From Asanoa sp040676615 (lineage in GTDB: Bacteria; Actinomycetota; Actinomycetes; Mycobacteriales; Micromonosporaceae): 64,000 nucleotides of DNA. Shown here piece after piece: positions 1-7,555 of the stretch. The first letter of the stretch is position 1, and each line of letters starts with the position of its first letter. The position numbers and the translations under genes were made by a program. The stretch covers positions 372,001 through 436,000 of the forward strand of contig NZ_JBFAPI010000001.1 of NCBI RefSeq assembly GCF_040676615.1, read 5' to 3'. Below the pieces are notes generated by a model, which was given only the letters and a program-made list of their open reading frames with translations, was not told the origin of the DNA and did no database searches.

Positions 1-545
1 CCGGCGTTGACGTCGAAGCCCTGGTCGCCGAACTCCCGGATGGCCTGGGCCGACGAACTCGTGCCCGACGACACCGAGTTGAAGTCGCCGGCCACGACGG
101 TGTTGCCGGCGGTCTGGTCGCCGGCGAGGCCACGGAGTCGGTCGATCTCCGCGGTCTGTTCCGCCGCGTGTGGCCCGGCGTTGCTCAGTTGAGCGCTGAA
201 GACATCCAGCTGGTTGTGTTTCTTCAACATCTCGTCAGCCGCGTCGGCCTCGGTCTTGCGATACAACGCCAGGGCCATCTCCAGCCGCTCGGCGTCGGCG
301 TCGATCGTTTTCGCCATGCCCTGCAACACGGCTCCCATCGCACTCTGCGCCTGGCGCTGAGCGTTGGTGCAGGTCGCGCCCGCGCCCGTGTTGCCGAACG
401 CCCCTGCGCCGCCCGGCAGCAACGGCGACCCGGCCGACGGCGCGCCCGAGAATCCCTGCACGCCCGCGTCGAGCGAACTCTGTGCGCGGCGTACCTCACT
501 GCCGAGATGCGCGAGCTGATCGAAGTCGACCTTGCTGTCCGTCAC
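1..545 (-). CDS. WXG-like N-terminus joined to part of an endonuclease/exonuclease/phosphatase domain (partial, runs off left edge)
   Basis: About 181 codons are visible, from a GTG at 545 preceded by AAGG with 8-nt spacing; the C-terminus lies outside the window. The first 110 or so residues begin VTDSKVDFDQLAHLGSEV and are helical and Ala/Gln-rich, like WXG100/ESX-type N-terminal modules of type VII secretion substrates. After a Gly/Ser-rich linker and a helix, the sequence reads TVVAGDFNSVSS and then a segment ending GFDVNAG, which matches the GDFN block and following helix of the EEP nuclease/phosphatase family. The N-terminal half of a normal EEP domain, including the first metal-binding Glu, is not visible. 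It may be a secreted nuclease-type effector or a degenerate one. The frame stays open upstream to about 683 with weaker coding bias, so the start is not certain. Confidence 0.6.
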   Translation of the reverse strand, partial: MTDSKVDFDQLAHLGSEVRRAQSSLDAGVQGFSGAPSAGSPLLPGGAGAFGNTGAGATCTNAQRQAQSAMGAVLQGMAKTIDADAERLEMALALYRKTEADAADEMLKKHNQLDVFSAQLSNAGPHAAEQTAEIDRLRGLAGDQTAGNTVVAGDFNSVSSGTSSSAQAIREFGDQGFDVNA

Positions 546-571
546 CTCATCGACCTTAGTCCACGCCAAGC

Positions 572-600
572 TGTCTCCAAACCCGAAGACATTGGAGACA
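572..600. promoter_or_regulatory. 29-bp palindromic operator, probably for the TetR of the P450 operon
   Basis: TGTCTCCAA, an 11-base spacer, then TTGGAGACA: perfect 9-bp arms with centres 20 bp apart. It lies between the GTG of the leftward gene (545) and the P450 start (684), where an autoregulating TetR would bind. Its base composition is AT-richer than its surroundings. Confidence 0.6.
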
Positions 601-683
601 TAGACGAAGCCTTGTGCCCTCAATCGCGCCGGGGCTACCGTGCGGGGGTCGGGTACTGGACGGTACTCCCCTAAGGAGGCCAC

Positions 684-1982
684 ATGGGCCCTCCCGTCGT
701 ACGCCTTCCGAGAGCGGCGCAGACCCTCGGCATGGTGTTGGTCCGGCGCCGTTTTCTGATGTCGCTGCGCGACCGCCACGGTTCGGCCTTCGTGCTCGAC
801 GTGCCGCCGTTCGGTAAGACGCTGGTGATCAGCGACCCGGTCATGCTCAAGCAGCTCTTCAGCGCCAGCCCCGAGATCGCCGGGACGCCGCAGCCCAATC
901 TTGGCCGGATGCTCGGCTCCGGCTCGATCTTCGGGCTCGACGGCGAGGAGCATCGGCTGCGCCGCAAGGTGTTGGTGCCGCCGTTCCACGGGCGCCGCAT
1001 GCAGGCGTACGCCGGTCTGATCGAAGAAGAGTTTCGCAAGGAGGCGAGCACCTGGCCGCTGGGCAAGGAGTTCGAAACCCTCACCCCGTTCATGCGGATC
1101 ACCCTCAACGTGATCCTGCGCGCGGTGTTCGGCGCCGAGGGCGCGCAGTTCCAGGCCCTGCGCGAGATGCTCCCGGTGTTCGTGACCTACGGCTCGCGGC
1201 TGACCGTGCTGCCCGTCAGCGACCGGGGGATCGGCCCGTGGAACCCGTGGCGGAAGTTCCGCGAATACCGCGACCGCTACGACCGCACCGTCCAGACGCT
1301 CATCGACCGGGCCCGGGCCGACGAGAAGGCGGGTGAGCGGGACGACATCCTCTCGATGCTCCTGCAGAGCCGCTACGAAGACGGCACCCCGATGTCCGAC
1401 AAGCACGTCAAGGACGAACTGCTGACCTTGCTGGCCGCCGGGCACGAGACGACCGCGACCACGCTGGCCTGGGCGGTCGAGCGGCTGAGTCGGCATCCGG
1501 CACTGTTGAAGCGGCTGGCCGAAGGCGACGAGGACCTGCTCCAGGCCACCATCCTCGAAATCCAGCGGACCCGCCCAGTGGTGATCAACACCGCGCGCAA
1601 GGTACGCGGTGACGGCTTGATCATCGGCGACTGGCCCGTGCCGAAGGGGTGGACGGTGCTGGCCGGGATCGACCTGGCGCACACCGACGACACCGTGTTC
1701 GAGCACGCGAGCACGTTCGATCCGGACCGGTTCGTCGGCGTCAAGCCGGCCACGTACGCCTGGATTCCCTTCGGTGGCGGCACCCGGCGTTGTGTCGGTG
1801 CCGCCTTCGCCAACCTGGAGATGACCGTGGTGCTGCGCACCCTGCTGCGCGAGTTCGACCTCCGCCCGACCGACGCGCCACCCGAGAAGTGGCACTCCCG
1901 TGGCGTCGCCTACGCACCGCACAAGGGCGGACGAGTGGTCCTGGACCGCCGCGACAACGACGAGAGGGGAGTGTCCGCGTGA
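684..1982 (+). CDS. Cytochrome P450
   Basis: Haem-thiolate monooxygenase of 432 residues. The I-helix oxygen-binding motif AGHETT is near residue 251, the K-helix E-x-x-R (EIQR) near 292, and the haem loop FGGGTRRCVG with the axial Cys near 369, so all catalytic signatures are intact. There is no signal or membrane anchor, so it should be soluble. The ATG at 684 has AAGGAGG 4 nt upstream. It is the first gene of a coupled operon: its TGA overlaps the GTG of the hydrolase by 4 nt. No ferredoxin or reductase gene is adjacent, so redox partners must come from elsewhere. The substrate is unknown; the hydrolase and dehydrogenase neighbours suggest catabolism of a lipophilic ester, alcohol or ketone. 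Confidence 0.93.
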   Translation: MGPPVVRLPRAAQTLGMVLVRRRFLMSLRDRHGSAFVLDVPPFGKTLVISDPVMLKQLFSASPEIAGTPQPNLGRMLGSGSIFGLDGEEHRLRRKVLVPPFHGRRMQAYAGLIEEEFRKEASTWPLGKEFETLTPFMRITLNVILRAVFGAEGAQFQALREMLPVFVTYGSRLTVLPVSDRGIGPWNPWRKFREYRDRYDRTVQTLIDRARADEKAGERDDILSMLLQSRYEDGTPMSDKHVKDELLTLLAAGHETTATTLAWAVERLSRHPALLKRLAEGDEDLLQATILEIQRTRPVVINTARKVRGDGLIIGDWPVPKGWTVLAGIDLAHTDDTVFEHASTFDPDRFVGVKPATYAWIPFGGGTRRCVGAAFANLEMTVVLRTLLREFDLRPTDAPPEKWHSRGVAYAPHKGGRVVLDRRDNDERGVSA

Positions 1983-2872
1983 GCGAGGAGCGTTTCGCCG
2001 ACGTCGGCCGGGGCATCGAGCTGTGCTATGCCGAGGCCGGTGACCCGGCCGGCCGGCCGCTGCTGCTGGTGATGGGGCTCGGTCAGCAGATGATCGCCTG
2101 GCCGGACGGTTTCGTCGACCTGCTGGCCGAGCGCGGCTTCCGGGTGATCACCTTCGACAACCGGGACGCGGGGCGTTCGACCCACGCCGACTACCGGCCA
2201 CCGCCGCTGATGGCGATCCTGCGCAACAGGATCCCGGCCGAGTCCTACAACCTGGGCGACCTGGCCCAGGACACGGTCGGCCTGCTCGACGTGCTGGGCC
2301 TGGAGCGGGTGCACATCGCGGGCGTGTCGATGGGCGGGATGATCGCGCAGACGGTGGCCGCCCGGTTCCCGCAGCGGGTCCGCACGCTGACGTCGATCAT
2401 GTCGACCACCGGCGCCCGTAAGGTCGGCCGCCCGGCCCTGTCGACCTGGATGCTGATGGGTGGCCGGCCGCCGCGGACCCGGGAGGAGGCCGTGACCCGG
2501 GCCGTGAAGATGTTCCGGCACATCGGCTCGCACGGCTTCCCGTTCGACGAGGACAGCCTGCGGGCCCGGGCTGGTGCGGCCTGGGACCGGGACCGGTCGG
2601 CCGCCGGGCTGGGCCGGCAGCTGACCGCCATCTTCGCGTCCGGCGACCGCACCGAGGAAGTGCGCCGGATCACCGCGCCGACGCTGGTCGTGCACGGCGA
2701 CCGCGACCGGATGGTGCACCCGAGCGGCGGGCAGGTGACCCATGAGGCGATCGCCGGTTCCCGGTTGGTCGTCATCCCGGGCCTCGGCCACGACTGCCCG
2801 GCCGGCGTGTGGCCGCGACTGGTCGACCTGATCGACGAGCACGCACAGGACAGCACCCATGCCCCGGCCTGA
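1979..2872 (+). CDS. Alpha/beta hydrolase
   Basis: A 297-residue alpha/beta-fold hydrolase. The nucleophile elbow GVSMGGM (Ser about residue 117), the acid in VVHGDRDRMV and the histidine in IPGLGHD form the usual Ser-Asp-His triad. The HG oxyanion region is replaced by VMGLGQQM, as in many esterase or haloperoxidase-like members. There is no signal peptide. The GTG start overlaps the P450 stop (GTGA), and its 3' end overlaps the SDR by 14 nt, so the three genes are translationally coupled. It probably hydrolyses an ester or lactone formed or exposed by the P450; the sequence does not fix the substrate. Confidence 0.9.
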   Translation: MSEERFADVGRGIELCYAEAGDPAGRPLLLVMGLGQQMIAWPDGFVDLLAERGFRVITFDNRDAGRSTHADYRPPPLMAILRNRIPAESYNLGDLAQDTVGLLDVLGLERVHIAGVSMGGMIAQTVAARFPQRVRTLTSIMSTTGARKVGRPALSTWMLMGGRPPRTREEAVTRAVKMFRHIGSHGFPFDEDSLRARAGAAWDRDRSAAGLGRQLTAIFASGDRTEEVRRITAPTLVVHGDRDRMVHPSGGQVTHEAIAGSRLVVIPGLGHDCPAGVWPRLVDLIDEHAQDSTHAPA

Positions 2873-3674
2873 GCCGCTGGCCGGCCGCACGGCTGTGATC
2901 ACCGGCGCCGCGTCCGGGATCGGCCGCGCGCTGGCGCAGCGTCTGTCCGCCGCCGGTTGTCCGGTCGCCATCGCCGACATCGACGAGCGCGGGCTCAAGG
3001 AGTCGCTGCCCGGGCCGGTGCTGCGCCGGGTCCTCGACGTGCGCGATGCGGCCGCGGTCAGCGCGTTCGCGGGCGAGGTGCGGTCGTGGGCGCCGGGCCG
3101 GATCGGCGCGGTGTTCAACAACGCGGGCGTCGCGATCGGCTCGTCGGTGCTCGGCGCGGTCGCCGAGGACGACGACTGGCTGCACTCGATCAACTTCCAG
3201 GGCGTGGTCAACGGCGTGCGCGCGTTCCTGCCGATCCTGGTCGGCCAGGACAGCGGGGCGATGGTCAACACCTCCAGCGTGTACGGCCTGATCGGCGTGC
3301 CCAACCAGAGCGCCTACTGCGCCGCCAAGTTCGCCGTCCGCGGCTTCACCGAGGCCCTCCGGCAGGAACTGCGCGGTACCGGGGTGCGGGCGGTGACCGT
3401 ACACCCGGGCGGGGTGAAGACCAACATCGCGCGCAACGCCCGGTTCCGCGGCGACCCCGAGGGTCGCGGGCGAACCCACGAGCAGATCGCCGCCGAGTTC
3501 GACGCGATCGCCCGCACCACGCCCGAGCGCGCCGCCGCGATCATCCACAAGGGAGTCGACCGGGGCAAGGCGCGGATCCTGGTCGGCCCCGACGCCTATC
3601 TGGTCGACGGCCTCGCCCGGCTGGCGCCGACGCACTATTTCGACATCATCGCCCGGCTCCGGCGGAGCCGGTGA
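2859..3674 (+). CDS. Short-chain dehydrogenase/reductase
   Basis: Classical SDR of 271 residues. It has the nucleotide-binding TGAASGIG near residue 15, NNAG near 88, the catalytic Ser in NTSSVYG and the Y-C-A-A-K dyad near 152. An acidic residue after beta-2 (IADIDE) favours NAD(H) over NADP(H). It starts inside the 3' end of the hydrolase gene and its TGA overlaps the next GTG, so it belongs to the P450 operon. A typical role would be oxidising the alcohol released by the P450 and hydrolase steps, which is an inference from order alone. Confidence 0.92.
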   Translation: MPRPEPLAGRTAVITGAASGIGRALAQRLSAAGCPVAIADIDERGLKESLPGPVLRRVLDVRDAAAVSAFAGEVRSWAPGRIGAVFNNAGVAIGSSVLGAVAEDDDWLHSINFQGVVNGVRAFLPILVGQDSGAMVNTSSVYGLIGVPNQSAYCAAKFAVRGFTEALRQELRGTGVRAVTVHPGGVKTNIARNARFRGDPEGRGRTHEQIAAEFDAIARTTPERAAAIIHKGVDRGKARILVGPDAYLVDGLARLAPTHYFDIIARLRRSR

Positions 3675-4555
3675 CCGCCCGGCCCGACCCGGTGCGGGAA
3701 CGGCTGTTGAAGGGCCTGCACCGGGCGATCGAGGAGCGCGGCTACGGCGGCACCACGGTCGCCGACATCGTGCGGCACGCCCGGGCCTCGCGCACCACGT
3801 TCTACCAGGTGTTCGCGACCAAGGACGAGTGCCTGCTGGCGCTGATGGAGGCGGCGAACGGCTCGCTGATGCGCCGGATCAGCAACGCCGTCGACCCGGC
3901 GGCGCCGTGGCCGGTGCAGACCCGGCAGGCGGTGACTGCCTACATCGGGCACGTCGCGGCGAGCCCGGAACTGTCGCTGTGCTGGATCCGCGAGTTCCCG
4001 TCGCTCGGCCCGATCGCCGGTCAGGTCCGCCGCGAGTCGATGAACGCGCTGGCCGACCTGGTGCGGCGGCTGAGCGCCAACGAGCCGTTCCGCCGCGCCG
4101 GTCGGGCGCCGCTGACCCGCGAACTGGCCCTGGTCATCCTCGGCGGCCTGCGCGAGCTGACGGCGACCGCCGTGGAGGAGGGCACCGACGTCCGGCAGCT
4201 GACCGAAACCGGGGTGGCGGCCGCGGTGGCGTTCCTCGGCGCGGCGCCGCCGGTGCCCGTGGTGGCCCGGCCGACCGGCGACGAGGGTCTGTTGCTGACC
4301 GAGGAGCAGTGGGCCCGGATCCGCCCGCTGCTGCCGCCGGCCCGGGCGGCGGTCGGCCGCCCGCCGGCACCGCAGCGCCAGGTGGTCGAGGCGATCGTCT
4401 ACCGCGACCGCGAAGGCATACCCTGGCGCGACCTGCCGTCGCGGTTCGGCCCCTGGCAGACCGCCTGGAAACGGCACCGCCGCTGGGTCGACGACGGCAC
4501 CTGGGCGCGGATCAGCGCCGCGATCGGCGCTACGCCGGCGACAGGAACCCGGTGA
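3671..4555 (+). CDS. TetR-family regulator fused to a DUF4096 (IS5/IS402 transposase N-terminal) domain
   Basis: A 294-residue protein of two parts. Residues 1-70 hold a TetR helix-turn-helix (GGTTVADIVRHARASRTTFY followed by FATKDECL), followed by a TetR ligand-binding helical region to about residue 200. Residues 208-290 carry LTEEQWARIRPLLPP, GRPP, IPWRDLP, GPWQTAWKRHRRW and DGTWARI, the hallmark of the DUF4096 domain that begins many IS5-type transposases. No DDE catalytic domain follows, so this is a regulator with a captured DNA-binding module, not a transposon. The GTG overlaps the SDR stop. It probably represses the operon through the palindrome at 572-600. Its 3' end overlaps the convergent lipoprotein gene by 26 bp. 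Confidence 0.85.
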   Translation: MTARPDPVRERLLKGLHRAIEERGYGGTTVADIVRHARASRTTFYQVFATKDECLLALMEAANGSLMRRISNAVDPAAPWPVQTRQAVTAYIGHVAASPELSLCWIREFPSLGPIAGQVRRESMNALADLVRRLSANEPFRRAGRAPLTRELALVILGGLRELTATAVEEGTDVRQLTETGVAAAVAFLGAAPPVPVVARPTGDEGLLLTEEQWARIRPLLPPARAAVGRPPAPQRQVVEAIVYRDREGIPWRDLPSRFGPWQTAWKRHRRWVDDGTWARISAAIGATPATGTR

Positions 4556-5381
4556 GCACGACGGTGTCGGGGCCGTAGCGGGCGGCCAGTTCCTGCCGTC
4601 GCGCGTCGGTGGCGACGTAGACCTCGACGGTCACCCGGTTGGCCAGCGTGTCGATGCCGGTGCTCAGGACGCCGGGCAACGCCGCCAACTCGGTCTGCAC
4701 CCGGGTCAGCTCGGCGGTCGTGCGGGCGGCCGGCGCCACGCACAGCGCGCCACCCCAGACCGCGCGCAGCCGGGCCTCGTTACCCGGAAGGTCGTCGGTG
4801 AAGAGCGCGTTCAACACCAGCCGCCGCGGATCGTTCTCGCCGCCGTTCTGGTCGATCCACAGGCCGGCCGACACCGGCGACGACGAGGCCAGCGCGATCG
4901 CCTGCTGCAAGGCGTCGTCGGTGGCCCTGGCACCGTCGACGACCCGCCACCCGTCGGCTGGCGGCGGGCACGCGCTGGAGAAGTCGCCGGCCGGCTCCGG
5001 GCCCGCCTGCCGCGGTGGGCCCGGCGGCTCGGTCAGCGTGAACCGCTTCCCGTCATACGTGCCCACGAGCTCGAACGAGCCCCACCGGGCGCTGCCCACC
5101 TCGGAATGCTCGAGCCCGTCCCACGACCACCCGACGATGTCGGGACCACCGCACCGCGGCGGATGGGACAGCGCGACGTTGCGGCAGAGCTGCGGCCCGT
5201 GCGAGGCGTCTTCCAGCACCAGCCCCGACGCCCGGAACCGGCCCGGATAGCTCTCGGGCGCGAAGCCCGGGTCGGGCTCGCCCGGATCCGCGCCGACTGG
5301 TGTGCCGTCAGGGTCGGCACAGCCGGCCAGCGGGGTGAAGAACAGCCCGACCAGAACGAGCACGAGCACGCGAGGCTTCAC
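4530..5381 (-). CDS. Putative lipoprotein of unknown function
   Basis: A 283-residue protein with a hydrophobic N-terminus ending in the lipobox LAGC (Cys about 21), so it should be exported and lipid-anchored. The mature part is soluble and has several cysteines (CRN, RCGG, SACPPP, GALCVAP) that may form disulfides. A C-terminal segment mentions no known catalytic motif; its pattern of beta-strands around VLSTGIDTLANRVTVEVYV resembles a small alpha/beta sensor or inhibitor-like fold. I do not recognise the family. It is convergent with and overlaps the TetR gene by 26 bp. The upstream 145 bp (5382-5526) should carry its promoter; I see no clear operator there. Confidence 0.8.
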   Translation of the reverse strand: MKPRVLVLVLVGLFFTPLAGCADPDGTPVGADPGEPDPGFAPESYPGRFRASGLVLEDASHGPQLCRNVALSHPPRCGGPDIVGWSWDGLEHSEVGSARWGSFELVGTYDGKRFTLTEPPGPPRQAGPEPAGDFSSACPPPADGWRVVDGARATDDALQQAIALASSSPVSAGLWIDQNGGENDPRRLVLNALFTDDLPGNEARLRAVWGGALCVAPAARTTAELTRVQTELAALPGVLSTGIDTLANRVTVEVYVATDARRQELAARYGPDTVVLTGFLSPA

Positions 5382-5526
5382 ACCTACTGCGACGCGGCCG
5401 GCGGCGCGCCGGTTCCCTACCGGACAACAGACCGGCCGCTCGACGTCGCGAGCCGGTGGGCCGGGCGGGGGCTCTCGGACCCGCCCAACCCACCGGTGCC
5501 ACCAGCCGTACCCCGGACGCCGAGGT

Positions 5527-7350
5527 TTATGCCGACGCGACCGGTGCGAGCACGTGCAGCAGCAGGCCGGTCAGTGCGGCCAGCCCGTCTTCGCTGAGCA
5601 CCGACTCGGGGTGGAACTGCACGCCGGCGAAGCGCGGCCCGCGCAGCGCGTGCACCGCGCCGCCGGTGGACCGGGCCAGTTCGACCGGGCCGTAGGCGGT
5701 GGACAGCGCGTCGGTGGCCGCGGTCGGCGTGAACGTCGAGTAGAAACCCACCCGCGCCGGGGTGCCGAACAGGTCGACCGTCTTCTGCACGCCCTGGTAG
5801 GGCGAGCGGCGGCGGTGCATGCCGAGGCCGAGCAGCGACGACAGGATCTGATGGCCGAGGCAGACGCCGAGCAGCGGGCGCCCGTCGACCAGCCGCGCGG
5901 TCGCCACGGCACGCATCGCCGCCATCTTCGGCGAGGCCGGATCGGTCGGGTCGCCGGGTCCCGGCCCGGCGATGACCAGGTCGGCGTCGCCCCACGCCGG
6001 TGCCGTCCAGGGCAGCACCGACACCCGTAGGCCGAGCGCGCGGAGTTGGTGGGCGAGCATGCCGGTGAAGGTGTCCTCGGCGTCGACCACCACCACCCGG
6101 CGACCGGCCAGCGCCGGCACCACCAGGGCGTCCGGCGCGGGGCGGGCGTCGAGCCAGAAGCGGGCCAGATGGTCGTTGCGGGCGGCGAGCGCGGCCAGCA
6201 CCCGCTCGTCGCCGGCCCGGCTGACCGGCGCGGGCGCGGCGCCGGTGCCCGCCGCCAGGCCGAGCGCGCTGAGGATCCCGGCCGCCTTGGCGTGCGTCTC
6301 GGCGACCTCGCCGGCGGTGGTGGAGTGCCGCACCAGGGTCGCGCCGACCGGCACCCGCAGCGCACCGTCGGCCGTGATCTCCGCCGCCCGGATCAGGATC
6401 GGGGCATCCAGCGTCTGCCGTCCGTCGTCGTCGTGCCCGAGCAGCGCCAGCACCCCGGCGTAGTAGCGCCGGCCGCGCCGCTCGTGGCGGGCGATCACCC
6501 GGCACGCGTTCTCGATCGGGCTGCCGGTCACCGTCGGCGCGAACATCGTCTCGCGCAACACCTCCCGCACGTCGCGGGTGCAGCGGCCGGCGAGCAGGTA
6601 CTCGGTGTGGGTCAGGTGCGCCATCTCCTTGAGATAGGGCCCGACCACCTGGCCGCCGGTCTCGGCGACGGTGGCCATCATCTTCAGCTCCTCGTCGAGG
6701 ACCATGTAGAGCTCGTCGATCTCCTTCGGGTCGGCGAGGAAGTCGAGCAGGTCGACGCCGGAGCCGTGCCGGTGCGTCCCGGAGATCGGGTTCATCATCA
6801 CCAGCCCGTCCTCGACCGAGACGTGCCGCTCCGGCGAGGCGCCGACGATCGTCCGGGCGCCCGTGTGCACCAGGAACGTCCAGTAGGCGCCGCGCTCGTC
6901 GAGCAGCAGCCGGCGGTAGGCGGCCAGGGCGGCCGCGACCGGGGAGCCGTCGACCTGGGCGGTGTGCGCGCGGTGGATGACGAAGTTGGCGCCCTCGCCC
7001 CGGCCGATCTCGTCGGCGAGCACCCGGGAGACGGTCGCCGCGTACTCGTCGTCGCTGACGTCGAAGCCGCGCGGCCCGCGGGTGCGGACCGGCGCGTCCG
7101 GCAGGGCGGCCACGGCCTCCGCCAGCGGCACCCGGTCGTGGGTCTCGATCGACAGGAACTCCAGGGGTACGCCGTCGTCGACGGCGTCGAAGCCGCGCTC
7201 GGCGATCTGCCGGTAGGGGACCACGGCCAGGGCCGGGATCGGGAGCTCGGCCAGCGTGGCGACGGTCGCGACCGGGCCGGCGTACACGTCGACGTGGTCG
7301 GCGCCGTCGCGGCGGATCAGGGCGAACGGCGCGGAAGGATCGATCTGCAT
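5527..7350 (-). CDS. Fused chorismate-binding synthase plus glutamine amidotransferase (anthranilate synthase TrpEG / PhzE type)
   Basis: A 607-residue two-domain enzyme. Residues 1 to about 400 are the chorismate-binding domain (ERHVSVEDG, NPISGTHRHG, KEIDELYMVLDEELKMMA, GSPIENACRVI). Residues 415-600 are a class I glutamine amidotransferase with the nucleophile Cys in GVCLGHQ (about 495) and HPES (about 579). It would convert chorismate to anthranilate, or to 2-amino-2-deoxyisochorismate if it is a true PhzE. The N-terminal LLES motif used for Trp feedback inhibition in TrpE is not seen. The Trp-codon attenuator upstream argues for a tryptophan-linked role. It has no other trp or phz genes beside it. 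Confidence 0.88.
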   Translation of the reverse strand: MQIDPSAPFALIRRDGADHVDVYAGPVATVATLAELPIPALAVVPYRQIAERGFDAVDDGVPLEFLSIETHDRVPLAEAVAALPDAPVRTRGPRGFDVSDDEYAATVSRVLADEIGRGEGANFVIHRAHTAQVDGSPVAAALAAYRRLLLDERGAYWTFLVHTGARTIVGASPERHVSVEDGLVMMNPISGTHRHGSGVDLLDFLADPKEIDELYMVLDEELKMMATVAETGGQVVGPYLKEMAHLTHTEYLLAGRCTRDVREVLRETMFAPTVTGSPIENACRVIARHERRGRRYYAGVLALLGHDDDGRQTLDAPILIRAAEITADGALRVPVGATLVRHSTTAGEVAETHAKAAGILSALGLAAGTGAAPAPVSRAGDERVLAALAARNDHLARFWLDARPAPDALVVPALAGRRVVVVDAEDTFTGMLAHQLRALGLRVSVLPWTAPAWGDADLVIAGPGPGDPTDPASPKMAAMRAVATARLVDGRPLLGVCLGHQILSSLLGLGMHRRRSPYQGVQKTVDLFGTPARVGFYSTFTPTAATDALSTAYGPVELARSTGGAVHALRGPRFAGVQFHPESVLSEDGLAALTGLLLHVLAPVASA

Positions 7351-7402
7351 GCGGTTTCCTCGGGCTCTGGGCGGATGCCGTCGAGCGGAAACCGGATGAG
7401 CG

Positions 7403-7421
7403 GGCCGCCTCGAGGGCGGCC
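7403..7421 (-). terminator. Attenuator terminator hairpin (segments 3:4)
   Basis: Perfect 7-bp GGCCGCC/GGCGGCC stem with a 5-nt loop, 52 bases before the synthase start and just after the leader peptide stop. There is no U-tract, as is common in actinomycetes. The left arm (segment 3, 7415-7421) is also perfectly complementary to GGCGGCC at 7447-7453 inside the leader, which allows the alternative antiterminator. Confidence 0.65.
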
Positions 7422-7431
7422 GCGTCGATGG

Positions 7432-7491
7432 TTACGCGCGGGAGTGGGCCGCCGGGTCGGCGGGCCACCACATGCTCAATCGCGCGTGCAT
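7432..7491 (-). CDS. trpL: Trp leader peptide (19 aa, tandem Trp codons)
   Basis: Short reading frame MHARLSMWWPADPAAHSRA ending in TAA. Two adjacent TGG codons (7465-7470) precede a PAAH motif, as in Streptomyces trp leader peptides (recalled WWW-TAHPAAH). The RNA can fold three ways: segment 1 (7458-7466) with segment 2 (7447-7454), segment 2 with segment 3, or segment 3 with segment 4. A ribosome stalled at the Trp codons would cover segment 1 and free segment 2 to break the terminator. TAGCTT at 7499-7504 on this strand is a good -10, 7 nt from the ATG, so the mRNA is probably leaderless. A weak -35 (TTCCGA) sits 17 bp further upstream. Confidence 0.75.
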   Translation of the reverse strand: MHARLSMWWPADPAAHSRA

Positions 7492-7498
7492 GGTGAGC

Positions 7499-7504
7499 AA
7501 GCTA
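7499..7504 (-). promoter_or_regulatory. -10 element for the leader/synthase transcript
   Basis: TAGCTT, matching TANNNT, lies 7 nt upstream of the leader ATG and implies a leaderless transcript. The 64-bp gap to the divergent FGGY kinase start at 7556 must hold both promoters. Confidence 0.5.
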
Positions 7505-7555
7505 CCGGCTGCGCGCCGGATTCGGAAGACGACGTGCGGGGTACGGTGGCGGGCG

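Noticed and set aside
168..674. Long plus-strand open frame opposite the leftward gene
   Set aside because: It lies antisense to the WXG/EEP gene, is Arg-rich, and has no recognisable domain; the minus-strand gene explains the sequence.
1649..1978. Hydrolase frame extended upstream of 1979
   Set aside because: The extension lies within the P450 gene and is Arg/Pro-rich; the GTG at 1979 overlaps the P450 stop as expected of a coupled operon.
3671..4555. Insertion sequence (transposase) remnant
   Set aside because: Only the DUF4096 part is present, in frame with an intact TetR, with no DDE domain or terminal inverted repeats seen.
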